Shown here one piece after another: positions 49,001 through 61,000 of a stretch of DNA of 64,000 nucleotides. The notes below the pieces were generated by a model. The model was not told the DNA's origin. It saw only the letters and a program-made list of their open reading frames with translations, and searched no databases. The DNA is from Megalonaias nervosa (taxonomy: Eukaryota > Mollusca > Bivalvia > Unionida > Unionidae), in contig JAECUM010004968.1 in assembly GCA_016617855.1 (NCBI GenBank), positions 62,001 to 126,000 on the forward strand, read 5' to 3'. The position numbers were made by a program, and so were the translations under genes. Every line of letters starts with the position of its first letter. The first letter of the stretch is position 1.

Positions 49001-52000
49001 TCGTTGTCTATCTATTGCAGTCTTTCTTCGGGCTGATGTGCTGTCACCCGTGAGATCATCAATGTCCCCCTCGCCAGATACATTCTGGGACTCCAACTGA
49101 CTCTTCAGCTCTTCTACCTGAATCAAAAGTCACTACATGCAATGAACATCTAATAATTGAGAGTTCATTTTGTCAGTCTGACGATGACATTCCTTTGTAC
49201 CATAATATGCAATAACAGCTTTGGACTATCATATATTGCCATAATGGAAAACCTGACAATTCAAATTTTGGGGACCATGATATACTACCATAGTGACAAA
49301 CCTGTCAATTCAAGTTTTTTGGACCATGATATTATTGCCATAGTGGAAAACCTGATAATTCAAATTTTTCTGGACCATGATATATTGCCATTGTGGAAAA
49401 CCTGACAATTTGATCTTTTGGGACATGAATAAATCAGTTTTTTGATGTTTTTTTTTAAAAAAATCAAATATGCAATATCATAATCTAGATTATGGACTGT
49501 AATAATACAATAATAGCTGACATTATTGTTTTGATGTTTTATATACTTTTCTGGCATTCTTAATATCAAACATATGTAATAGGTGTCATTATGTCACACA
49601 ATATATGTATACATATATGTGTATTAATAACTGAGGTTATCCAAATTTATTAAACAAATGAAAGCACATTTAGACCTATAATACATGAAATCAAACATTT
49701 AAGATCATTTAATATAACATTTATTTAAATCAGTGAGTAATTTCCAACGATGTCCTACCCAAAACATGCTTAAAAACACAGCTACTGTTAAATTCATAAA
49801 TACCCGATTAAATGAAAATTAATATAACATTCTCTGCTATTTGTTATTGTAGTAGCAAGGGCTGTAAGAAAAATGTAATATTTGTCATGACTAGTTGAAG
49901 AGCAATGGAAAGACTCTTTACCCTTTTGTGTAGTGCCAATATCTGCTGTGCCCTCCCACGCCAGTTACTGGAGCCGTTCAGACAGGTTTGAACATTGACA
50001 TTATCTCCCACCTCTGCCTGTAGAGCCTATGTTAGAAAAATATACAGTATCACCTCAATTATCTGATCACTAATAATGTAAACCAACACTATGTTCTCAA
50101 GAACATTTCCAATTTTCAATAAACGAAACTATACAAAATTCTGATTACTTCAAATTATACTTTTATGTAACATTAAATTTGCATGGATTGATCAAAGAAG
50201 TTTGTGATAAAAAGTATTCAAAATTTGTGAGACAAAATGTTCACAATTCCTCATATGTCCAAACTGTATGCTTACAAAAACTGGTGTAACAGTGCAGCTT
50301 GTTGCATTTAATATATTTGGCATTATGTATAAAGCTTCCTCTTTGACCTGAAACATATAATTCAATTCATTAAAAATTAACCATTACCTGCCTAGTTTAC
50401 TTTTCTGCTCAACATATAACTCAATTCATTCAAAATTAACCAATACCTGCCAATTTACTCTTATGTTCAACACATAACTCTATTCTTCCGAAATTAATCA
50501 TTGCTGCCTAATTTACAACTTTTACTAATTTGCTACTACATTTTGCTGCTCAACATCATTTAAATAATAGTAAGAACTTCTAAATCTGTATATGTTCTTG
50601 TCACTGAAATGCAGCTAAAGCTGTTTTTGCATGGCAAGGCAAATGGTGCTTGAAGCTGTATCTAGAAGTCTATAAATCTAACTGGCATCCAAAATTTATT
50701 GAGTTCCTTTTATATGGGCATTAATGATTTCATACCATTCATTCTGCTGTTAATGCCTACAGCATGCATTTAACTCACCCTGAAAAGATTAAGGACTTTA
50801 TACTATTCAGATTACTTATATCTTGTCAGAACGATCTTTCAATGCAAGATATCACACAACTACTGTCTTTTTGCTAAGAGCAAAAAAAATTTAAAAAACA
50901 ACCATATGAACTGTTATTACTTTCTGTGCCTTGTTCAACTCCTGTTTGAGTGTGCTACATTGATTCTTGAAGTCTAATAACTTGGACTCTGTTTGTTTCA
51001 GCTTTTCCTGTAACCCTTTTACATCAATCTCCCCTTCTGGCTGAAAAAGTAAATTTATCTGCCATAACTTGTTCAAGTCACTGACTTGATATTTATAAAG
51101 TCACTGACTTTATAGCTGCACAAGTCACTGACTTGATATTTATAAAGTCACTGACTTTTTAGCTGACAAGGCATTGACTTGATATTTGTTTTGCAATGTC
51201 ATTCTACCAGAATAAGCTGTGACTGATACAATTCATTAAAGATGGATAGTGCAGTTGTAACATAGACAAGATACAATTCATTAAAGATGGATAGCAGTTG
51301 TAACACAGACAAGTCTTCACCTTTCTGTTCTGCATTGGATCCTCAGAGCCAGCATACGAAAATAGGGTTATGTTGTTGCCCGTCCATAGTTGCTGGTTTT
51401 TCGCCTGAATTCCTTTACTTTCTGTTAACTCAAGAAATGTCCTGATTTGACTAAAATTACTTTCCACTACCTCAAGACAAGCCTCTCTTTAACTACCTCA
51501 AGAAAAGTCCCTGGTTGAACTAAAATTACTTTACCTCAAGACAAGCTCATCCTTAACTACTTTTCCTGGTTTAACTAAATTTGTCAAATTTTCCGACTGA
51601 ACATTATTTTACTCACAATAGTTCCAACAATATTAAGATTTTAATCAGAGTAAGAGAAAGTTGAGAGAATTTTAAAAAATAACTCTTACCACCTGTACTC
51701 ACTATAAGTTGAGCACAACTGCAAACTGCACAGACTCGGATCTGCCATTGCATAATATGCCAGCAGATCTGCATCTGTGCAGTTTGATAGGAATAACCAG
51801 AAGAACAAACAATATAGACCCTGATCTGCAGATGCATTATGAAACAGCAGATCAAAAACTTTGTTGTTTGCAGTCTACTTTGACTTATAAACGAGTATAG
51901 ATGGTAGCTGTAAAAACTCTATACCTAGGAATCTTTGTTCTTGTAAAAGGAGTTTGGGAATCTTTTTTTTAAAAGAAATAATCTAAAATTCATGTGAGAT

Positions 52001-55000
52001 AAAACAAGAAATATTTGTCAGTGGAATTCAAGATATTAGTACTGTATTTTGACACTTAAGTCAGTTGATTAAACATAGCTTTGATGCTCTCCATACTGGC
52101 AATATGCCTAGTGTTTCATAAGAAACACTGAACACTCTTAAAGTATGTTAAGTTTGTCCAAAATGTAGCATACAAGTGTTCTCTACCTTTTCCTCCACTT
52201 GAATTGATCGTAAACTTGTGCTTGAACTTGTCACTGAGCGGGTCTCTGTAGTGATATTTAATAACTGCATATACACAAAAAAAGGAAGGGATCATCAAAA
52301 GACACTGACAGAAATATGATAAATACAAAAAAAATCACAGGTAAAATATCACTAATTTGAAATTTTGCTTTAACGTTTATGATTACATTAGAAATGTATG
52401 GACTGAATAATCTTATATTAAAAAGTTGAAAATAATTGATTCAAAGAAGTCATCTGTTTCAAATGTAAAAAATAAACAGAAATTACATGATATATGCTGC
52501 TTTTAAAGGAAGCACTACACTAATTAAATTGAATGTATATTATTTTCTACATTTCTGATGAAGTCCAGTGCATTAGTTAGAAGTTCATATGCACTAAGAC
52601 CATCTTACACATGTCAGCCACTAATCTGAACACAACATGTTGCATTTCAGAAAATAGTTGCTTTAAAATAAGGTTAATAATATTCTTGCTGCAAGTGACC
52701 ATTCCAGAACTGGCCAAATCACACCTGTTTGCTTTGTGTAGATACGCAAAAACTATAGAGCTGGATTCAATAAACATTAACTTTTCTGCTTATGCTTTAA
52801 AGCAGTTTTCTATTGAATACAATTAATGTTCTTCATTGTTAAACAAATCTCCAGGAAACTATGAGAAAAAATATTATTGATTTTATTAGGAACTACAATA
52901 GGCTGCAGCAGCTGACTGGTCCAATAAATGTAGTGATACCTTAAAGCAGACTTTTCTGAGACAGCTGATTGGTCCAATAAATGTAGTGATACCTTAAAGC
53001 AGACCCTTCTGAGACAGCTGATTGGTCCAATAAATGTAGTGACACCTTAAAGCAGACTTTTCTGAGATAACTGATTGATCCAATAAGTGTTTTGATACCT
53101 TAAAGTAAACCATTCTAAAATTACTACTTACTTATTATTTTTTAGTTCTAACAGTTCTTAAAAAAAGGTTATTTCAATCATTTTCATTGCTCTATGTGTT
53201 AACCATATTTTACCCATTAGAAAATGTTCAGACACAATAATGGATTTTGGAGTTACACTATAAAATCACTGCATTTACTGAAAAGAAGCAAAGTACCTGT
53301 TGTTGAAAGTCGTGACATTTCTTAGAAAGCTGTTTTGATTTGGTTTTCTCGGACTCAAGCTCTGCTGTCAAATCCCTCACCTTTTTGGATAATTCAACAA
53401 TTTTTAATCCTGCTGTTTCATTTGTAACTGGGCCACCAGCAGCTGAGCAAAATAAATATTGGGTAGAATCAGAATCATCATTAACATCTATCCATAGTGT
53501 GATGGGCAAAGTCAGAATGATCATTAATATATATGTATATCATACTGGGCAAAGTTTGAATGATCATTAATATATATGTATAGCATATTGGGGCAAGGCA
53601 GAATGATCATTAAAATATATGTATATCATAGTGAAACAAGTCAGAATGATTGCTAAGAGATACGTATATCATATGCTCAGACCCTTGTATTTACATCTTG
53701 TAAACACAGAAGTTGTTGTTGTTGTTGTTGTTGTTGTAGGGCTTAACGCCATTTTTCAGCACACAATAGGCTATACATGGCGGCCAGTATTAATGTACTT
53801 GTGGAGGGAAGCCCCGTGGAAAACCGGAAAGAACCACCGACCCACGAGAAGCTACTGGCAAGCTTTCTCACATATCTACATTGGCCGAATCCGAGACTCG
53901 AACCCACGCAGACAGAGGTGAGATGGCAGTGATCCGTAACGGACAGCGCTTTAGACCACTCGGCCACTCGGGGCCCCTAAACACAGAAGTATGCACACAT
54001 ATGTACATGTAATCTTCTATGTGAGAAAGGTAGAAAAACAACATGTGTTTGAGTTGAAACTGTCCTCCAATTAAGTTCTTCCTGGAAATTTTCTGATTTG
54101 ATCCATTAAAAATACTCAAGTAAGATCTTACTCTGGCACTATAATAAAGTGATACTGTACCAACTGACACTGTAATAAAGCGATAATGTACCAACTGACA
54201 CTGTAATAAAGTGATAATGTACCAATTGACACTGTAATAAAGTGATAATGTACCAACTGACACTGTAATAAAGTGACACTGTACCAACTGACACAGTGAT
54301 AAAGTGATATTGTACCAACTGACACTGTAATAAAGTGATATTGTACCAATATTAGTATCAAACATCCTTTTTACTTTGTCACTTTCTCAAGAAAATTTCA
54401 AAGGCATCCCAGTCAAATACAATCAATGTTATGACTGACATTATACAATGGACACTCAAAGCAATAAGTCGTTGTTTTAATGACCCGTGCAAGACATTAC
54501 AAAATAGAGACTCAAAACAGTAAGTCTCCTAATTAATATGTTGTTCAAGACAATCAATATATTCTCTACATTTTTACTTCTTTGTGGAAGCCAACATGAA
54601 AATAACCCTTATATGATTTATTGCTGAGGACCAAGCCCATCAAGGATTCTGCTGACAATCTGACATCATAGAATGAAATCCTTTTCTCAAAACACACATT
54701 CTGATACAAGCCAGACAAAACAAATTATAATACTGTGAAACTTATCTAATGTCTGCAGAGCATGTCTACCTGCCATGGCTGCTTTCTCTTCCTCCCATTT
54801 CTTCTTTAGATTTCTAATCTCAAAGTCCCTCTCACTCAGTAATCGGTAAGCTCTTCCATTCTCATCCTTCAATTCCTGTGCCAGAAAATATATACTGAAG
54901 GATGATATTTCAACAATAATAAATTATAGCTATCAGTGTGACAATACATTTTAAATCTAAACAGAGTAACATAGAATTCATAGGACTCTAAAACATATCT

Positions 55001-58000
55001 TTTACAGTAAGACTTGGCATGTGGAAATTTCATATCTAACAATTTTACCATAGAGAAAACCATGGTCAAACAAATTTCAAAATTTTATTAGCTGTAATTC
55101 ATCTCTCTACTGCAGAAAATGAATTTTAATGATATGAAGCAGCTTCAAGAATTCCTACTTCAAGTACAAATTAACATTTATTACTAGAAAATGTACTTTC
55201 TGTTGTGAACCTAAAGTTGGGTAATAAATAATTTGGTTTGGTGTTTTACAGCACAGCAATACATGTAGGTTATTTAGTGCCAAAGCAATCAGAGTAAATT
55301 GCCTTGTCCAAGGATACACCATAGTATCTAACCCAGGCTGGTCTGATTGTAGGATCTGAATCCTTACCCTTTCAGTTGTGAATCCTGGATGCTAAATACT
55401 AAGCCACTGTGGCTCCAGTAATAAATGAATAGATTCCATTATTTTGTGCATTTGATTGTGATAATGGCAATCACAAATCAGTCTAATCTTTTCTTATTCC
55501 TAAGGAATCCCAGTAAAACATTGGATAAACCCAATTTTTCAAAGACTATAAATTCATTTATTTTCATGGGCATCCAATTTTTTGTGGGGCACCAATTTTA
55601 CAGCTGCTACAAGAAATGAATTTAAAGACCCAATTTAAGAATGATCAATCTATGAAAACAGCAGGACTCTTTCCCCAGTCTGCAAATTTATGTAACAACA
55701 ATATACCCATTTTTCACAAAACTACAAAAATGAACACCCATGAAAATCAATGAATTCACAGTATTAAAGAATTGCAATGACAAATAAAATATGAATTAAT
55801 GGCATTAAAGTCCCCAAATCTTTCTAGCTAGAAAATTCATAACTTTTCTGGGACAGTCCAATCAATGTCACTGAGAGATTCCATAAACCAATCAAATGAG
55901 AGATTCCATAAACCAATCAAATGAGCAATATTATGACTGTGCTGTCTCCTGGTGTCTTATACAATCATAGCTCCATCTAGAGTTCACTCCAGGGTGAAAA
56001 TTCTATATAGAATATTCATCTCATACTGAATACTCTAATTATAAATTTCTCCTCCATCAATAAAAAAAATGCATCCATTAAAAATGATGATGATGATAAT
56101 GATAATACTTCTATTAGAAAACAAAGATGATGGTGATGATGGTTGTGGTATACTGTACAATCATCTGTGAAACCAATGACCCAATGATACACAACTATAA
56201 TATTTTATACACTATCATGGGGATAGGATAGGAGAGAATGTTTATTTTTTTAAAGTATGGAATAATCTCTAACAACCATGCTAGCAGTATTAGCATTCTG
56301 ATGACAGATACTGTCTTACTAGGGGTGACTAGGTTGAAAAAGTCACTTTCTGGCATAAAACTTCATCTTGTATTAGCAGGAGAGGGATGTTCATGTCACC
56401 CTGTATTGTTAACTATAGGGGGCTCAGTACTGGAGAATGTACACAAACATGAGTTGAGTGAGCCATAATGATGGTTTTGTGGTCTGAATGTGCCAGTAAT
56501 TGGAAAAATGGTTAACTCAAACTGTACAGTAATTTATTACACCTCATCATCAGTAATTTTTGACAAAGGAATTCACTACCTTCAAACTGTATTTATTAAT
56601 TTCATTATTTGAGCAATTTCCCAGTTCAAAGAAAGGATTGATTGTCTGAAAAGTTATTAGTATATCTGACTCCTGATATTCAGGACCAAAGCAGAATAAG
56701 TGAACAAATAGAACATAAAGTTCAGAATATGGGCGATTCACTATATTGACCAATAAAAGACAGTCTTAACAATGACTAAGTTCATTAAAAAATGATGAAC
56801 ACAAGACAGTTGCATGACTCTGCATACCAGAAGGTTTTTGCTCAATAAGATATTTAATATTAAAGGACCCACCTCCTGAGTAGGAAACATCAAGGAATGT
56901 GGAAAGCAAAGGTACCATATATACTTTCATATCAGTCAGACCCAGCTGTAAACTGCACAGACCCAGATCCTTCATGCATAATGCACCAGTAGATCTAGGT
57001 CTATGCAGTTTGTTAAAAATAATCAGTAGATATCACAACACAGACCCTGATATGATTTATTGTGTGATAGCAGATCAAGGTCTCTGTTGTTTGCAGCCTG
57101 AACCAACTTGTAAGCAAGGATTTATAGAAATTTCATAAATTCAGGAACAAAATCAGACTGAACTGGACACTGGGAAGAAAATAAAACGGTCTAAATGAAG
57201 CTGCTCATCTAAACATGTTCAGGATGATACGCGATGTCAATTGTATTTTTACACAAAAGCAGATTTAAGGAAAGGGAAAGAGAATGAAAACACTGCATAC
57301 AGTATCTGAGAATTGTTATTTATCTTTGAGTAAAGATTTAAAAGATGTTACAAAGAGACAATAAAGAACTGTACAAGACAATATTCTTACACCAAAATGC
57401 ATAATCAATGAATGCTTAAGGCTATTTACAAATTCAGTTTGGGGGAAACCAGAGACGACAGAGTGGTTGAGTAAAGAAAGGTACACAGAAGGGACTTGAG
57501 GAACCTATACAGAGGGGGACCTATGATCATTATGATACTGCAGCAAGTACTACCACTTTAAATAAAAGGTAGCTTCCAACATGCACAATGGTTTAAATGT
57601 AAGAAATATGGTCAGACTGCATACATTTTTAGAATGAAAAAATGAATCAAATGTCACTTCCTGATATTCAAAAGCTGATTCAATCATGTATCAATTTAGG
57701 AATGTTCAATAAGATTATGAATAATGATATTCAATAACAGTTTGAACTTTTAGTCAAAAACTTTACATGAATAATCATAACAACTCTTCTCAACCAAGTC
57801 TCATAATAAAAATATACCATAGCAGTAGTGCCTATAAGCACTATTGCTGCTAAAAAGTTACAATCATTATTTATTGTGTATTATTTCCATTGTTATTGTT
57901 TACGTATTTATTTTTTGGTTAAAACTGCAAAAGATCACTTGGCATCATGATCAAAATTTATCATGTCTCTCTCATGGTCTCTCACTTCTCTTTGTTTTTC

Positions 58001-61000
58001 CTGGATTTTTCCCTATTTTGGGAGCTGACAATGATCTCCAGATGTATTTAATCTGTGGCTAGCTGAGACAAAATAATTATATATGGGTTACAAATTCTGA
58101 CATAGGTAATATCACCACAAAACAGTTATAGGAATGGTTACATGAAACTTAACAATATATGTAAACTAAGCTTTTGCATTTTTAGACCTTAAAAAAGAAA
58201 AAAAAAACTCACACAGAATATCACATCTCCAGAATTTAAATGACTGTTGATACCTTGTTTTATATCATAGAATAAGTGTCATTAAACATCACTTACCTGC
58301 ATTGTTTTATATTACAATTCTTATTATTTTCCATTATAACATATATAATTGCTGGTAAGTAAGATCCAACTGTATTCAACATAGAGCCTGAATTGCTGTC
58401 ACATTATGCAATGGTAGATCTTGGTCAATAATGTTTGCTCTATGATTAATCCCAACAAACTGCATATACCCAGATCTGCCAGCACATTATGTGCAAAGAG
58501 ACTGCGTCTATGCAGTGTACACCTGGACCTGACTTACAGGATTGTATATTAGGTACACTGTAGCAACTAAGCATGCATGGGGTCGATTACAGGTGTTTGA
58601 TTATAATTATGCTTACAATTTACAATTTGTTTGGTAATGATGATTACAATTACGTTTTATTTGGAAACCATAATTACAGTTATGATCACAATTACAGTGG
58701 AATTATTAAGATTATGATTATGAGTATGATTCCTTGTTATCTTCTTTTTTGCTTTTTTGTTCTGAGCAGATGTCATGCATTTTATAACTGAAAAACAAAC
58801 AATTTCAACCTACCTAAAATTATAAGACACAGTATATTTTAGAAAAGATGGCTTGTATATTGGCCACCTATAATTACCCATTCCTTACTGTAATAGTCAA
58901 TATTCATGGTCTTTGTTTATGGAAACTTTCATTATTTTTAGAATTATTAAGAATATAATTAGTGATTTTTTGGTTGTAATCATTTGTAATCATGATAAAT
59001 TACACTATGCGATTACACTCCCAATGAAGGACAATTAAGATTATAATTACAGAGCCTATGAAATCAATGATTACAGTTACAATCACAGCTCACACTGTAA
59101 TCGATTAAGATCAATTACGATTACAATCATAATCTGACCCATGTCTGTACTGTAGTACATGCCACTGCATATCTTACCCTAATCTGATTGTTTAGGAGAT
59201 CTACTAATTCCTCTGACAGGTAACTGTTGTTGATCTTTGGTGGCTCACTCAGCTGTGGAGAAATTTATAAAGTTAAACATAATATAACTTTTTATATCTC
59301 ATTAACAAAGTTAAAAAAACTTTAAAAAAAACTCATCTTGCTTGTTTGATTCATAATTTATTGATATAAACATGGATGAAAAGAAATGTCCTCGTCATGA
59401 AAAAACTGTCAAAATAAAAGAGAAGTTCACCCCTGCAAAAACTTGCATGTCAAGGACTTGTGGTTGAATTTTCATTTATCCAAAAAAAAATATGTATATT
59501 TTTCCATGAATTTCAGCATCCCTGAGAACCCTGAAATGGTATGTAATAAATACACACACACACACGCACACACACACACAAAGAATGTTGACATAATGAA
59601 ATACATGTGATGAATGTTATTTAAAGCAAACTTTAAACTTTGTTCTTATTTATCATATTTATCAATCAATACACCACTCCCTCGATAACTCGCGCCCTGA
59701 TAACTTGCAAACCCGCTTATAATGCGGGGTCAGGTGTGGATCCCAATTTTTAAACCAGAAAATACAAAAAAAATGATCCCTATTGGTTGAACTTGAAGAA
59801 AATTGCAATCAAAATTGGTAACAGAAACTTCATATACCACCCGTTTTATCACTGAAAATGGTAAATAGGACCTGGAAATTTAATCAAGATTATGAAATAA
59901 CGACTTTTAAAAAGAAGTCATATAATTTGTTACATTTTCTTTTCAAACGACATTCTTGGTAAACCACAATTAACAATATTCAAGGACATTTCGATCAATG
60001 AAAATGTCACTTACGCCAAATGGAGGCACTACTTTAATAAATAAATACCAATTAAATAAAAAATTTTATCAATTGAAATTTGTGTTCTAGTTCTATCTTT
60101 TAGCTCCTTTTAAGTGTAATCATCATAAATGTAATGTGTCCTCTAGTAATTAAACATAAAATGTGTCAATCTACTGTAACAGCTATGTCCGTGTGTGTTT
60201 CGCTGAGAACCTAATTAAGTGCCCACCGTGTTTTGATATCGGACTAGTGGAAGCATCTGTTGTATTGTTGCACTAAATAAAAAGAAGGCCTCCTTTTCTA
60301 TTATCATGGTAATTACGTCTTCTGAATCAAATAAAGCAGGTGGAATTGAAAAAAAGTCAAAAGGCATACAAATCCTACATGCTTAAGAACCAGTGGCACC
60401 GGTCGTATGTCAGGTAACTCATTTCAGTTGATCAATTGAACACTGTGATATGTTTTATTGTGTACATATCTAATTAAACTACCTTAAAAATTACCTACTC
60501 AATCATAAATGTGATTAAAGATAACAAGGCAGCCAAGCGAAATGAGTACTTCGTAAAATAATGAGCTTTGTTTCACAGATACGGACTGTTGTGGGAAAAA
60601 CAAGTTTCAGAGAATTCTTGAATTCACATGTAGAGATATCCTCAAGCATGATAAGAAGTTTCACTATTACTTTTGCAATGAAATCATGGCATGAATATTT
60701 TACTAATTGAAAAATAAAAAAAATTGAGTTTCGACGTAGACGATTGTCTGACAAAATAAATGTTACATGTTTTTGATATAAAGGTATCTTGTTTGGTAGT
60801 GTATCAACAGTTAGTCTGGTTCCCTGCTTTGTAGGCTCCTAGTTTCATGAAATACTATTAAACAACACTCCAGGAACCAGACTAATCAACAAAACAAAAA
60901 AGCCGTGACATAATACACAAATGTTTTCATATACTGTGTTTGGTTGTTGAAACCAGTTGCAATCATGTTATCGATCTTTCAGATGTTGGACATTTTGAAA

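Larger units (their letters stand above)
54876..59177 (-). other. CCDC13 intron 2 (4.3 kb)
   Basis: Contains a SINE (55235-55420), a 24-bp duplication (55870-55925), MITE C copies (56913-57128, 58363-58563) and a GATTA-rich cluster (58580-59140). The stretch 57130-58360 is AT-rich with nothing recognised. Confidence 0.6.

Noticed and set aside
53894..53976. Possible functional tRNA gene on the minus strand
   Set aside because: The A and B boxes are present but are followed by a SINE body and (TTG)n tail, and the arms do not close into a full cloverleaf.
53868..54365. 165-residue minus-strand open frame, the longest in the window
   Set aside because: It runs through the 31-bp minisatellite and into the group 3 SINE; the Leu/Tyr/His-rich repeat is a by-product of the array.
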